A DNA stretch of 64,000 bases, taken from the NCBI RefSeq assembly GCF_003814005.1, contig NZ_CP033898.1, forward strand, positions 1,736,001-1,800,000, in the 5' to 3' direction. This DNA is from Corynebacterium pseudopelargi (lineage in GTDB: Bacteria > Actinomycetota > Actinomycetes > Mycobacteriales > Mycobacteriaceae). The notes under the pieces were generated by a model. That model was given only the letters and a program-made list of their open reading frames with translations. It did no database searches and was not told where the DNA came from. How positions within the stretch are numbered: the first letter of the stretch is position 1; each line of letters opens with the position of its first letter. Below, in pieces: positions 53,801 to 61,737 of this stretch. Position numbers and translations under genes: made by a program.

Positions 53801-53919
53801 ATCCGGGCGCTGCTGTGGCTTGCCACCAGCGTTACCTCTGGGGTTGCCGGTGGTTTGAATGCACCCGATACTTCAGCCCTGAGAGAAAGTGGAGAAGGAG
53901 CGGGACTAGGTTCTGGCAT
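50800..53919 (-). CDS. adnA: AdnA: helicase-nuclease subunit with degenerate ATPase motifs
   Basis: 1039 residues. The motor domain has lost the P-loop lysine: Walker A reads GPAGSGLST. Motif II reads VVDDAQ instead of DExQ. Motif III GDPQQSVFSFRGA is normal. The C-terminal nuclease is intact (KIDRLER, IVDFKTGK, PQLLAYQLAL) and carries the Fe-S pattern: one Cys before it (LLCPLKAQL) and CTHCALASIC at the end. In mycobacteria AdnB is the leading motor, so AdnA here is probably a structural and nuclease subunit. Confidence 0.93.
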   Translation of the reverse strand: MPEPSPAPSPLSLRAEVSGAFKPPATPEVTLVASHSSARIREWELPFFQQPRGTWRLQGPAGSGLSTALIDFVATQIMQGRSAREILVVTASKQAAGRFRSAVADRLATAGHSDYVADATMVRSIHSLAFALLRQSTDQDIRLITGAEQDSVIRELLLGQLDAGPAALAMWPPAYREAVGFVGFARDLRDFLLRAAERDLSPEQLQSLGQQYGQAIWSSAGAFLDEYEQVMSLGSPHNYSASELVAKVPRESLEQHPWSIIVVDDAQHLDPRSAELIQALMVQAETAIIAGDPQQSVFSFRGASPLWLENLPVPKGHDIVLGPSHRNPQRQKVLCNNLAREHTFIANTLRRAHLIHKIPWQDMAVIVREASAIAPIRRALLAAGVPAAVDATDVVLSEEHIVVAMLLALQALDSKLMLADVEALVQGPIGGADAITMRRLLRGLRRAELSAGGSRRAIEMLAQLLQPQCYPESEDLAWATAYLGPREMEILERIQKVLHAGEQAVGVEQTLWSIWEATGLGEHLLAQSLRGGAIGAQADRDLDAMLALFDAAGDWVERRPQGSVRGFIRHIQEQTLPTGVRDRRIEAPKAVQILTAHGAVGQEWQLVLVAGIQEGTWPALEQSDTIFKQAALTDLIDRGIEPGLPTSRLKEQLDEERRLFHLACTRASAQLYCTAVEDPEAANGEPSQFFESFDAPLLHHQPALQAEGAEQDAAEGAAMPRNNRLLSVPGLVAELRRVLGSPDASQRQRQQAARQLARLAQAGVPGAHPGHWWGIGGGSSKSPLEVQTLSPSKLETALLCPLKAQLGNVDGNSAAMQTGTLVHAYAEAVSTGADPLQARELIAQAHAAQLEGPDWARKSSEATFNQMLDRLDAWLEVHNAGDTLQGVEVPVNVEVEPDLRIKGKIDRLEREGDGLLIVDFKTGKTPPAAKAVEEMPQLLAYQLALSRGSFEQGQVRTAKGDGEEVEGAVLVYPKNTSGRITREQSKQTPEALEQFAQQLPAVLESLRGPVLEARENPMCTHCALASICPVQNPESGVAS

Positions 53920-53924
53920 GTGCC

Positions 53925-54806
53925 CTATTGTGGCAAACCACCCCGGATGAGCGATGTACAGGCCTGCTCTAATTTAGAACTACTGTTCGATTTTGCCTCT
54001 GGGTGAATACCGTGCAGCACCAAGCGATAGATCGCCGCACGGGCGACCATCTGGGCAAAGTGCTCCACATGCGCAAAACGGTGCACGATCGCCTCACCAC
54101 TGGCCTGCATCACCATCGAATCAAAGGCGGCCAAGGCAGCAGAATAGCCATAAGGCCTGGCCACACCCACAATGTCGCACACACCTGGCACCTGGGTGCC
54201 CTGAAAGACCGTGGTGGCCAACATATCGGCGTGGCAGACCTGCACATCAACGTCGAGCTCAACCAACCTGGGAGCAAGCTGATCCACCATGCGCATGGCC
54301 ATCGAACGCCGAGTTCGCCGCTGCGTAGCCTCGAAGCCTCTATCACCTGCACCTTTGCCAAAAAGCGCCATCACCGCGGCGGCAGGATCACGCGACCACG
54401 CCGCATGATCGGCCACAGAGAAGGGATCGCTTGCATCAACATCGCGCAGAGCATCGCTTAAGGCAACATGCTGCAAAGCGCTATCAAGGCGAAGTGCTGC
54501 AGCCACCACCTCATCGGCGCGGGCTGCGGGCTCGCCTTCTAAAAAGGTGGTGGCCCGCCAACCGGCGTTAATAAATCGGCTATCGGTGGATCGGATTGGT
54601 TGGGATATGCGCAATTGCTCTACTTCGAGCTTCTCGCGCACCCTGGCAGACCACACGGCTCGATTGGGGCTGGGAGCCTGGGCAAACACCACAGAGCCCA
54701 CTTTCCAGCCATAGTCCCAGCACGCCCCGAGGCGCTGGGGCTGATCATCTGAAGCGTGGAAGGCGTTGCGGATATGTTCCGGGAGCTGCGTGTTGTGGGC
54801 TTGCAT
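53925..54806 (-). CDS. TIGR02569-type actinobacterial protein (kinase-like fold)
   Basis: 293 residues. LGACWDYGWKVGSVVF, VQVCHADMLATTVF and GVCDIVGVARPYGYSAALA resemble the aminoglycoside-phosphotransferase-like fold (HxD and metal DxV patterns partly kept: CHAD, CDIV). Found beside adnA in actinobacteria, as here. Function unknown. Stops six bases before the adnA start region on the same strand, so probably co-transcribed upstream of adnA. Confidence 0.8.
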   Translation of the reverse strand: MQAHNTQLPEHIRNAFHASDDQPQRLGACWDYGWKVGSVVFAQAPSPNRAVWSARVREKLEVEQLRISQPIRSTDSRFINAGWRATTFLEGEPAARADEVVAAALRLDSALQHVALSDALRDVDASDPFSVADHAAWSRDPAAAVMALFGKGAGDRGFEATQRRTRRSMAMRMVDQLAPRLVELDVDVQVCHADMLATTVFQGTQVPGVCDIVGVARPYGYSAALAAFDSMVMQASGEAIVHRFAHVEHFAQMVARAAIYRLVLHGIHPEAKSNSSSKLEQACTSLIRGGLPQ

Positions 54807-54817
54807 GGGGATCTTTC

Positions 54818-55753
54818 CTAGGCGTGCGGATAGGGCCAGGGATTGTAGGCGCAGACGGCACCGTCGTCTTTGTACACCTCTTTGCTATTGATCTTTTGCA
54901 GTTCGCTATTAGAAAGGCTCAGCGTTTGCTGCATCATGATCGGCGCTAGGTCACCATTGCCGGTGCAAGGCACGTGATTGGCATAGCCAATACCGTGGCC
55001 TACCTCGTGGTTAATGAGGTATTGGCGATACGCCCCAAGATCACCCTGGAACGGTGTAGCCCCGCGGATCCAGCGCGACTCGTTTAAGATCACGCGATCA
55101 CCATCGGAATAAAAACAGCTTGTTTCCATCTCGATATCGTGGCCGCACAGCGAGTGCGTGGTACCAACGCTGGTGAGCTGAATGCGCAGATCAGGCTCCT
55201 CATCACCATTGGCATCGATGTGTTTAAAGCCGAAGTCTTTATCGTGAGTCCAGCCCTTGGGGTTAGACAAGGTGGCATCCACCATCGCGGCAAAGGCATC
55301 ATCGCCGCCATAGACGGAAGAATCGAGGCCGTTTTCTACTTCCACGATGTACTTGAACACCTTTTTGTGGTCGCTGCCGGCCTCGGCGCCAGGTTTACCC
55401 ACCACGCGATAGGTTCCCTCACCATTTTCGGTGTACTTTGCCCCAGCGGGAAGCTCGGTATTGGGAATTTCCTTCGCCGTTTGCTCCGCGGGTTTTGGCC
55501 CCACCAGCCCCTCCGATTCCGCCGAAGTGACCGAGGCTTGCCCTGGTGTGGGCGATTCGGGTTCGGCACGGAAGACGTCGACAAGCACCCAAATGGTGAT
55601 CACCAACAGCACAGGAATGGCATAGGCACGCCAACCGTAGTTGCGGGCAAAGCGCACAAAGGGGCTTTCCGACGCCCCACGATGCTCACCTGACGGCGCG
55701 GAATCCTCGGGGTGCGGGCGCTGAGAACGAGCGCGCGAACCGTGGGTTCCCAC
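54818..55753 (-). CDS. DUF3152 membrane-anchored metallopeptidase-like protein
   Basis: 311 residues from a GTG. One N-terminal membrane segment (near 42-62), a linker, then the DUF3152 domain with zinc motif NHEVGHGIGYANH (HExxHxxGxxH, metzincin-like) near residue 260 and Cys pairs (LCGHD, SCFY, PCTG, VCAY). Probably acts outside the membrane. Follows the DUF3107 gene by three bases. Confidence 0.88.
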   Translation of the reverse strand: MGTHGSRARSQRPHPEDSAPSGEHRGASESPFVRFARNYGWRAYAIPVLLVITIWVLVDVFRAEPESPTPGQASVTSAESEGLVGPKPAEQTAKEIPNTELPAGAKYTENGEGTYRVVGKPGAEAGSDHKKVFKYIVEVENGLDSSVYGGDDAFAAMVDATLSNPKGWTHDKDFGFKHIDANGDEEPDLRIQLTSVGTTHSLCGHDIEMETSCFYSDGDRVILNESRWIRGATPFQGDLGAYRQYLINHEVGHGIGYANHVPCTGNGDLAPIMMQQTLSLSNSELQKINSKEVYKDDGAVCAYNPWPYPHA

Positions 55754-55756
55754 TGC

Positions 55757-55984
55757 TTATACTCCAGCGAAACCGACAGTGCGGGTGGTAGTGGTGCCCA
55801 CCTCTACATAGGCAATAGAAGCATTGCGCACGAGCACGCGGCGGCCCTGCTCATCGGTGAGATCCAATACGCCATGCTCGGCACTCAGCGCCTCGGACAC
55901 GCGCTGTGCAATTGCTTCCTGATCCTCCTTCGAAGCGACGATGAGCTCGCGAGGAGAGTCGTTGAAGCCAATCTTGATGTCCAT
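55757..55984 (-). CDS. DUF3107 protein (TB9.4-like)
   Basis: 75 residues: MDIKIGFNDSPRELIVAS, then DLTDEQGRRVLVR and IAYVEVG. Conserved small actinobacterial protein of unknown function, known as TB9.4 in mycobacteria and found next to the DUF3152 and RhlE genes there too. Divergent from the helicase gene. Confidence 0.88.
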   Translation of the reverse strand: MDIKIGFNDSPRELIVASKEDQEAIAQRVSEALSAEHGVLDLTDEQGRRVLVRNASIAYVEVGTTTTRTVGFAGV

Positions 55985-56149
55985 TGGCGGTAGTTCCTTC
56001 CCAGATTGTTGTATGTATCGAATACCTTCAGTAGTTCTTTTTAGGCCGGCCTGTTGGCCGAAGCGAAACAGTTGCCTGAACTACTCAAGAGAACCTCGGA
56101 CGCACCCAGTGTAATCCCTGAATGCAGCAAGCCCGATAGTATCGGAAGG

Positions 56150-57544
56150 GTGACTGCCGAACGCCAACAACCAACCTTTGAAGAGCTCGGTGTGGCCGCC
56201 GAGCTATGCGACGCACTCCGCGAAGCCGGAATCGATCGAACCTTCGCCATCCAAGAGCTCACCTTGCCCATCGCCCTCGATGGGCGCGACCTCATTGGCC
56301 AGGCACGCACCGGCATGGGCAAAACCTACGGATTCGGCATTCCCCTGCTGGACCGAGTGTTTGACTCAGCCGATGTAGCAGAACTCGACGGCACACCCCG
56401 CGCACTCGTGGTGGCCCCCACCCGCGAACTGGCCTCGCAGGTATCCGAAGACCTCGTCAAAGCAGCCAAATACACCCCCGTTCGGATCGCCACCATCTAC
56501 GGTGGCCGCCCCTTCGAAGAACAAATCAAGGCCCTAGAACGCGGCGTCGACGTCGTCGTTGGCACCCCAGGGCGCCTATTAGATCTGCATAAACGCGGCC
56601 ATTTAGATTTAAGCCAGGTGGCTATCCTCGTGCTCGACGAGGCAGACGAGATGCTGGATCTGGGGTTTTTCCCCGATATTGAAAAGCTGCTTGAAGCACT
56701 CACCCACCAGCACCAAACCATGCTCTTTTCTGCCACCATGCCAGGGCCGGTGCTTACCCTGGCTCGCACCTTCTTAGACAAGCCGGTACATATTCGCGCA
56801 GAAGAAGTTGGGGCTTCTCAAACCCATAGCAGCACCAAGCAGGTGATCTTCCAAGCCCACCGGATGAATAAAGACGACATCAGCGCCAGGATTCTCCAAG
56901 CCCGGGGGCGCGGAAAAACCATTATCTTCTGCCGCACCAAACGCTCGGCAGCCCAATTGGCCGAGGATCTAGCCCACCGCGGCTTCCGCGTTGCAGGAGT
57001 GCACGGCGACTTAGGCCAAGGCGCACGCGAACAATCGCTCAAGGCGTTTCGTGAGGGGCGCGTAGAAATCTTGGTGGCCACCGACGTGGCAGCCCGCGGC
57101 ATTGACGTTGATGACGTCACCCACGTGATCAACTACCAAACCCCCGATGATCCAATGACCTATGTGCACCGCATTGGGCGCACCGGACGCGCCGGCCATA
57201 GCGGCACCGCAGTCACGCTCGTGGGATACGACGAGCTGGCGAAATGGCAGGCCATCAATGATGAGCTCGGCCTTGACACACCCGAGCCTCCCCAGTGGTT
57301 TTCTACCTCACCTGAGCTCTACCAGGCGCTGGATATCCCTGAGGATGCCCAAGACCGCATCGGCGAGCCCAAGCGCAGCCTCGGCGGCGGCACGAACGCC
57401 CTACGCGGCCAGGGCAAACGCCGCGATGCTCAACGCGGCAGCCAACGTGGCGGCCGGGATAGCCAGCACGGCAACCAACGCGGCGGCCAGCGCGGCGGGG
57501 CTCGTTCTCATACGCGCCGGTCCCGCAGCACGAAGCGATCATGA
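56150..57544 (+). CDS. rhlE: DEAD-box RNA helicase RhlE
   Basis: 464 residues from GTG 56150 (TAERQQPTFEELG). The frame is open from 56054, but the extra part is unlike the family. TAGTAT at 56137-56142 could be the -10 box of a leaderless message starting at the GTG. Motifs: Q motif AIQELTLP, ARTGMGKTY, PTRELA, DEAD box LDEADEM, SAT, and HRIGRTGRAG. Arg/Gly/Gln-rich C-terminal tail for RNA contact. The motif I residues GMGK replace the usual SGSGK form. Confidence 0.9.
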   Translation: MTAERQQPTFEELGVAAELCDALREAGIDRTFAIQELTLPIALDGRDLIGQARTGMGKTYGFGIPLLDRVFDSADVAELDGTPRALVVAPTRELASQVSEDLVKAAKYTPVRIATIYGGRPFEEQIKALERGVDVVVGTPGRLLDLHKRGHLDLSQVAILVLDEADEMLDLGFFPDIEKLLEALTHQHQTMLFSATMPGPVLTLARTFLDKPVHIRAEEVGASQTHSSTKQVIFQAHRMNKDDISARILQARGRGKTIIFCRTKRSAAQLAEDLAHRGFRVAGVHGDLGQGAREQSLKAFREGRVEILVATDVAARGIDVDDVTHVINYQTPDDPMTYVHRIGRTGRAGHSGTAVTLVGYDELAKWQAINDELGLDTPEPPQWFSTSPELYQALDIPEDAQDRIGEPKRSLGGGTNALRGQGKRRDAQRGSQRGGRDSQHGNQRGGQRGGARSHTRRSRSTKRS

Positions 57545-58782
57545 AACCACTGCGAAGAAGGCGCCGGGATCTCATCGCAACCGGCGCCATCAGCGTGGCC
57601 AGCCTGCTCTTTGTCGCCGGAGTGTGGTGGGCAGCCCCCATCCGCGATTCGCACCTCGAACCGGTAGCGCAGCCTCCTGCCGCACCACTGCAGGCAGCAA
57701 TGGCGTTGCCTTCTACCCTTGAGCCTTTATGGGAGGCAGATGTCCCTGCCATGATAAATACCCCCATCATGGCCGCGGGGTATCCCGTAGTGCTCGATTC
57801 CACGGGCAAGACGGTGCAGTCCATCGACCCAAAAACCGGTCAGACGCGGTGGAGTTATACCCGCGATGTTGAGCTGTGCTCTATGGCAAGCGCCTGGGAT
57901 TCAGTGGTGTTGAGTTATCGCTCCGGGCGCGGCTGCGGCGAGGTGGTGGCCATCCACGGCCTTGATGGCACCTATCAGGCCACTCGCGCGGCCCATGCCT
58001 CTGATCAGGTGGTGCCCATTAGCTCCAAGGATCGCGCTGGGATTGTCTCACCCGAGCGGGTGGAATTATGGCGTTCTGATCTGGTGCGCACCGTGGTGTA
58101 TGGAGAAATTGATATCCAGCAAGAGCCCAATGAGCAGCCGCATCCAGAATGCGTGATCTCCTCTGCGCTGACCCGCGCCACGTTATTGGCGGTGGCAGAA
58201 ACCTGTAAGGGCCATACCTTTGTGCGTTTGCAAAGCCCCGACCCCGAATCTTCCTCAGTACCGGAGGTAGATGCCTCGGTGGAATTTGCCAAGGGCAGCC
58301 AGGTGGTGGGCATTAGTGCGAATGCTGTGGCCGTGTATGAGCCCGGCTCACCGGCGCATTTCTATGTGTTCAATAGTGAGGGCAAGCAGCAGCACAGCGA
58401 AGAAATCGCCGCTTCTCCACTGGTAGAAGGCCTTTCGCAAGGCGAGGTTTTTAACCCTCAGGTGGCCTCGGCAGGCAAGTTTGTGCAGTGGTTCGATGGC
58501 ACGCGGCTTTACGTGCTCAACGCTCGAACCTTGGTGCCGGTGCGCATCTTTGATCAAGCCATTGGCACCGGCACTATGGTTGGCTCACAGCTTGCTATCC
58601 CCACTGAAGCCGGGGTGGAGCTGTATCCCGTGGAGCAGTATCAGATCCAGGAAAAGCCGGACAGGGAGCTCAAGATTGCGCGCGCAGGCACCGCCTCCAA
58701 GGTGGCCTTGGGCGTGTCGGGTGATGTGTTGCTCGAGCTGCGCGATGATCGCCTTGTAGGCCTTGGCGCGAGGGCTTCTTAA
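57541..58782 (+). CDS. Membrane-anchored PQQ/beta-propeller-like protein
   Basis: 413 residues; start overlaps the rhlE stop (ATGA). One N-terminal membrane segment (near 14-32), then repeats such as TGKTVQSIDPKTGQTRWSY that look like PQQ-type beta-propeller blades outside the membrane. Cys pairs occur (LCSMAS, RGCGEV, ECVIS, TCKG). Equivalent gene follows rhlE in mycobacteria. Function unknown. Confidence 0.78.
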   Translation: MKPLRRRRRDLIATGAISVASLLFVAGVWWAAPIRDSHLEPVAQPPAAPLQAAMALPSTLEPLWEADVPAMINTPIMAAGYPVVLDSTGKTVQSIDPKTGQTRWSYTRDVELCSMASAWDSVVLSYRSGRGCGEVVAIHGLDGTYQATRAAHASDQVVPISSKDRAGIVSPERVELWRSDLVRTVVYGEIDIQQEPNEQPHPECVISSALTRATLLAVAETCKGHTFVRLQSPDPESSSVPEVDASVEFAKGSQVVGISANAVAVYEPGSPAHFYVFNSEGKQQHSEEIAASPLVEGLSQGEVFNPQVASAGKFVQWFDGTRLYVLNARTLVPVRIFDQAIGTGTMVGSQLAIPTEAGVELYPVEQYQIQEKPDRELKIARAGTASKVALGVSGDVLLELRDDRLVGLGARAS

Positions 58783-58805
58783 GGCTGCTTGCCTATCCTG
58801 CTTGC

Positions 58806-59240
58806 TTATCGACGAAACCGCGCCGACGCCCATTCCACGGCGGGGGCAGAAAAGAGCATGGCCAACCCCGCCACGGCACTGATACCTACCACGATGCCCA
58901 GGATCCAGGCGCCTGCTTTGAACATGTAAATGGTGATGGGCACTAGGAGCAGTTCCAGCATGAGCACCGGGCCGCGGCCCCAACGCTTGCCTTGTTGCAT
59001 GCGCCAGGCAGCGAAGATGACGGTGCCGAAGACGATGATGAAAAAGATCGCGGTGCCATAGCCCACGGCGGTATTTGCCTGGTCGCTTTCGTACACAATG
59101 GAGGCATCGCGCTTGCCCATCAAGCCGCGGATGATCAGCACCAGTGCGTAGCCGAGTCCGATTAGAGACTGCACTGCGGCGATCAAGGCGGCACTACGAA
59201 CCTGTGCTGGGGGCATGGGCTGAGGTTGGGCTTTATTCAC
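58806..59240 (-). CDS. Small four-helix membrane protein
   Basis: 144 residues, four predicted membrane segments (near 15-40, 58-80, 88-108, 110-130) and short Arg-rich ends. No catalytic motif. Convergent with the propeller-like gene. Function unknown. Confidence 0.75.
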   Translation of the reverse strand: MNKAQPQPMPPAQVRSAALIAAVQSLIGLGYALVLIIRGLMGKRDASIVYESDQANTAVGYGTAIFFIIVFGTVIFAAWRMQQGKRWGRGPVLMLELLLVPITIYMFKAGAWILGIVVGISAVAGLAMLFSAPAVEWASARFRR

Positions 59241-59545
59241 AGCACATTAGTGTAGCGCCTCGAAGGCGTTGAGCTTTCCTACTGCCGTTGAGCAAGGCCA
59301 TAAAAAGTCTGCTTGCTTTGCTGCCCTCATACTGGCCGATGTTGGCCGCTTGGAGGGCCTGTGTACACCCGAATACAGGCGAAGATTTGACCATCGAGAC
59401 TTCGCATGCATCTTTGTTTTAGGCCAAAAGCACTGCATAACACTCTAGAGTTTGCGAAGCCCGCCACACTTCCACGCCACAAAAGGGCAGAAAAGCACCC
59501 CAATTCTGTGAGCTTGCACACTTTTTGGGCTGTAGCTCTAGTCAA

Positions 59546-59557
59546 GTGAAGCTTCAC
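59546..59557. promoter_or_regulatory. Palindrome GTGAAGCTTCAC upstream of whiB1
   Basis: A perfect 12-bp palindrome formed by GTGAAGC and GCTTCAC sharing two bases. The same heptamer pair recurs at 59674-59690 in the other arrangement. The spacing GTG-6-CAC does not fit the GlxR/CRP consensus (GTG-8-CAC). Confidence 0.5.
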
Positions 59558-59625
59558 ATGTCATGCTTTCTGGGTACTTGAGGCGAGCCCACCCGATGCT
59601 CTCGCCCGAAACTCTAGGGCAACCT

Positions 59626-59644
59626 GCGGCTTCGCCGCTTTTTT
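59626..59644 (+). terminator. Intrinsic terminator or attenuator before whiB1
   Basis: GCGGC-TTC-GCCGC hairpin followed by six T, 90 bp upstream of the whiB1 ATG. No rightward gene precedes it within 800 bp, so it either ends a small RNA or attenuates whiB1 transcription. Confidence 0.65.
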
Positions 59645-59673
59645 GTGCCCAAAGGCAGGCGCCAACCAGCGCC

Positions 59674-59690
59674 GCTTCACCCCGTGAAGC
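59674..59690. promoter_or_regulatory. Inverted repeat GCTTCAC-CCC-GTGAAGC
   Basis: Perfect 7-bp arms with a 3-bp spacer, directly upstream of the TAGAGT box at 59696-59701. Position and symmetry suggest a dimeric regulator acting on the whiB1 promoter. Confidence 0.55.
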
Positions 59691-59734
59691 CCGCCTAGAG
59701 TGACAACACTGCTACCACCCCAAGGAGACTTTCA

Positions 59735-59992
59735 ATGGATTGGCGCCACGAAGCAATCTGCCGCGATGAAGACCCAGAGCTGTTCTTCCCCGTTGGCAAC
59801 TCAGGCCCTGCACTCGCTCAGGTCGCCGCAGCGAAAGTTGTATGCAACCGCTGCCCCGTGACCTCCCAGTGCCTGGCATGGGCACTCGAAACCGGCCAGG
59901 ACGCCGGCGTATGGGGCGGCATGAGCGAAGACGAGCGTCGTGCACTCAAGCGTCGCAAGAACCGCGGCCGTCGCGCCCGCATCTCCGCCTAA
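59735..59992 (+). CDS. whiB1: WhiB-family iron-sulfur regulator WhiB1
   Basis: 85 residues. Four Cys for the 4Fe-4S cluster (C9, C37, C40, C46; pattern CNRCPVTSQC), the turn motif GVWGGMSEDER and a basic C-terminus KRRKNRGRRAR for DNA. WhiB1 binds SigA and acts as nitric-oxide-sensitive transcription factor in mycobacteria, where it is essential. AAGGAG precedes the ATG. Position before the bL37 and sigH genes matches mycobacteria. Confidence 0.93.
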   Translation: MDWRHEAICRDEDPELFFPVGNSGPALAQVAAAKVVCNRCPVTSQCLAWALETGQDAGVWGGMSEDERRALKRRKNRGRRARISA

Positions 59993-60127
59993 TTACAGGC
60001 CTCTACCCCAGTGCCGTTTGCACCAGCTTCTTCGGCAGTGGGGTGAAAAAATTTCATCGCCAATGTGCCAGCCGGTACACTATTAAGCTGTTACTTTTTC
60101 CGCAGAAAAACGCAAAGGATGTACCTC

Positions 60128-60202
60128 ATGAGCAAGCGTGGACGTAAGCGCAAGGACCGTCGCAAGAAGGGCGCCAACCACGGCAAGCGCCCCAACGCTT
60201 AA
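60128..60202 (+). CDS. 50S ribosomal protein bL37
   Basis: 24 residues, MSKRGRKRKDRR start and NHGKRPNA end, almost all Lys, Arg and Gly. This is the tiny actinobacterial large-subunit protein bL37, usually missed because of its size. AAAGGA lies eight bases before the ATG. About 135 bp after whiB1, with a strong terminator just behind, so it may be transcribed alone. Confidence 0.9.
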   Translation: MSKRGRKRKDRRKKGANHGKRPNA

Positions 60203-60224
60203 AGTTACAAGCCCCACATAACAA

Positions 60225-60256
60225 CGATGCCCCCAGCGTTATCGCTGGGGGCATCG
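60225..60256. terminator. Strong hairpin terminator after bL37
   Basis: Perfect 14-bp stem CGATGCCCCCAGCG/CGCTGGGGGCATCG with a four-base loop, between the convergent bL37 and anti-sigma genes. Only a weak T-run follows. Confidence 0.85.
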
Positions 60257-60262
60257 TGGGCT

Positions 60263-60520
60263 TTATTTATATTCCCGGCGCTCCACGCGGATGGAATAGG
60301 TGATCCTTTGGCGCAACTGTTGGGGTGCTGGCCCACAACAGCACTGCCTTAATAAGGAGCGCAGTTCCACCTCGGCGGCGACTCTTTCGGCACAACCCGG
60401 GCAGGCCTCGAGGTGGGCGCGCAGTCGCTCGCAATCTGCGGCGCTGAGCTCTTCGTCGACTAGCGCAAACATTGAGGCGTGAATCTCTGCACAATTGCAA
60501 TCTCGGTGCATGCTGTCCAT
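60263..60520 (-). CDS. rshA: Zinc-binding anti-sigma factor (RshA/RsrA type)
   Basis: 85 residues, start directly after the sigH stop (TAAATG); a Met at residue 4 is an alternative. ZAS-type motif HLEACPGC (H-x3-C-x2-C) near residue 36 with an upstream Cys (CNCAEIH, DCERL) binding zinc, and an unusual CCC near residue 59. Releases SigH on disulphide stress. Confidence 0.93.
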   Translation of the reverse strand: MDSMHRDCNCAEIHASMFALVDEELSAADCERLRAHLEACPGCAERVAAEVELRSLLRQCCCGPAPQQLRQRITYSIRVERREYK

Positions 60521-61177
60521 TTACTTCGCTCCCTTGCCTGTGGCGCTGGCTGTGGCGCTGTGAGTGACGCCAGCTTCGGCGCCTTGGGTTGCATTGCCTT
60601 TTCCACTTACAACACCAATACCGTGTTCTGCTGCTACATCCTTCAACGCTTCACGCAGTTGCTTTCTTCCACGGTGGAGGCGACTCATCACGGTTCCCAG
60701 TGGAGTGCCCATGATTTCTGCGATCTCTTTATAGGCAAGACCTTCCACATCGGCGTAGTACACCACCATGCGGTAGTCCTCCGAAAGGTTATTCATCGCC
60801 TCTGCGATTTCTTTATCCGGAAGGTTTTTTAGCGCCTCCACCTCGGCAGATTCCAGGCCGGTGGAATCATGCGAGGAGGTAGCAAACAGTTGGTGATCGC
60901 TAATATCTTCCGCCGAGGATTGCGAAGGCTGGCGCTGCTTTTTGCGATAGGAGTTGATATAGGTATTGGTCATGATTCGGTAGAGCCATGCCTTGAGGTT
61001 GGTGCCAGGCTGAAAACTTTCAAAAGCCTGAAACGCCTTGATATAGGTTTCTTGCACCAGGTCTTCGGCATCTGCTGGGTTGCGAGTCATGCGCAGCGCA
61101 CCGCCATAGAGTTGGTCGAGCAACGGCAACGCCTCAGCTTCAAAGCGCTCGTGCAGCTCTTTGGTGTTTTCAGCCAC
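60521..61177 (-). CDS. sigH: ECF sigma factor SigH
   Basis: 218 residues from GTG 61177 with AGGGAGA upstream. Region 2 [17 protein letters not shown] and [20 protein letters not shown], region 4 [44 protein letters not shown]. Master regulator of the heat and thiol-oxidative stress response in corynebacteria. Has an extra C-terminal Ala/Thr/Gly tail of about 35 residues. Operon with rshA. Confidence 0.95.
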   Translation of the reverse strand: MAENTKELHERFEAEALPLLDQLYGGALRMTRNPADAEDLVQETYIKAFQAFESFQPGTNLKAWLYRIMTNTYINSYRKKQRQPSQSSAEDISDHQLFATSSHDSTGLESAEVEALKNLPDKEIAEAMNNLSEDYRMVVYYADVEGLAYKEIAEIMGTPLGTVMSRLHRGRKQLREALKDVAAEHGIGVVSGKGNATQGAEAGVTHSATASATGKGAK

Positions 61178-61231
61178 AGTTCTCCCTTAGGTGTTCGAAT
61201 CTCTTTCGAGTCTAGGTGTAACAATGGCTCT

Positions 61232-61723
61232 ATGGCGAAACGGCAACACGCGGCAACACCGGCGCTCAATATGCTCATCGCGGCCAATGTCGAGCACACC
61301 GTGCATCAGTTTGAGGCAGGCAAGAATAACTTCGGCAGCCAAGCCGCCCAAGAACTCGGTCTGCCCGAAACGCAAGTATTTAAAACCCTCGTGGTGGAGC
61401 TTTCAGGCAAGACCACCTCCGGTTTGGCAGTGGCCTGCGTACCTGTGGCCAATAGCTTGAACCTCAAGGCAGTAGCCAAGGCCTTAGGCGCTTCCAAAGC
61501 CACCATGGCCGACCCGCACAAAGCCCAGCTCAGCACCGGGTATATTCCCGGCGGCATCTCGCCTTTTGGCCAAAAGCGCCAACTACCAACGCTGCTTGAT
61601 TCCCACGCTTTAGACTTCGATCGCATCTACGTCTCAGGTGGCAAGCGCGGGCTTGATATTGGGCTAGCCCCACAGGATCTGCTGAAGGTCTTAAGCGCCA
61701 AGCTCGCGCCCATCGCCTGCTAA
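61232..61723 (+). CDS. ybaK: YbaK/EbsC-type aminoacyl-tRNA deacylase
   Basis: 163 residues from ATG 61232; the long frame upstream (from 60869) is the shadow of sigH. Fold markers: ELGLPETQVFKTLVVE, GASKATMADPHKAQLSTGYIPGGISPFG, and GGKRGLDIGLAP. Removes wrongly attached Cys (or similar) from tRNA-Pro. Divergent from sigH, 54 bp between starts, no clear ribosome-binding site. Confidence 0.9.
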   Translation: MAKRQHAATPALNMLIAANVEHTVHQFEAGKNNFGSQAAQELGLPETQVFKTLVVELSGKTTSGLAVACVPVANSLNLKAVAKALGASKATMADPHKAQLSTGYIPGGISPFGQKRQLPTLLDSHALDFDRIYVSGGKRGLDIGLAPQDLLKVLSAKLAPIAC

Positions 61724-61737
61724 AACAACCCCGCCTG

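Larger units (their letters stand above)
59241..59734. other. Long upstream region of whiB1
   Basis: 494 bp without a recognised protein gene. Contains -10-like TAGAGT boxes near 59445 and at 59696-59701, the palindromes at 59546 and 59674, and a rightward terminator at 59626. A hairpin GGCGAG/CTCGCC near 59582-59606 has a C-rich loop. Together they suggest a long regulated leader or a separate small RNA ending at the terminator. Confidence 0.5.

Noticed and set aside
59546..59557. Palindrome upstream of whiB1 as a GlxR (CRP-type) site
   Set aside because: The half-site spacing is two bases too short for the TGTGA-N6-TCACA consensus.
59582..59644. 6C small RNA upstream of whiB1
   Set aside because: Only one C-rich loop is present and the known gene lies elsewhere in C. 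glutamicum; kept only as an unnamed possible RNA.
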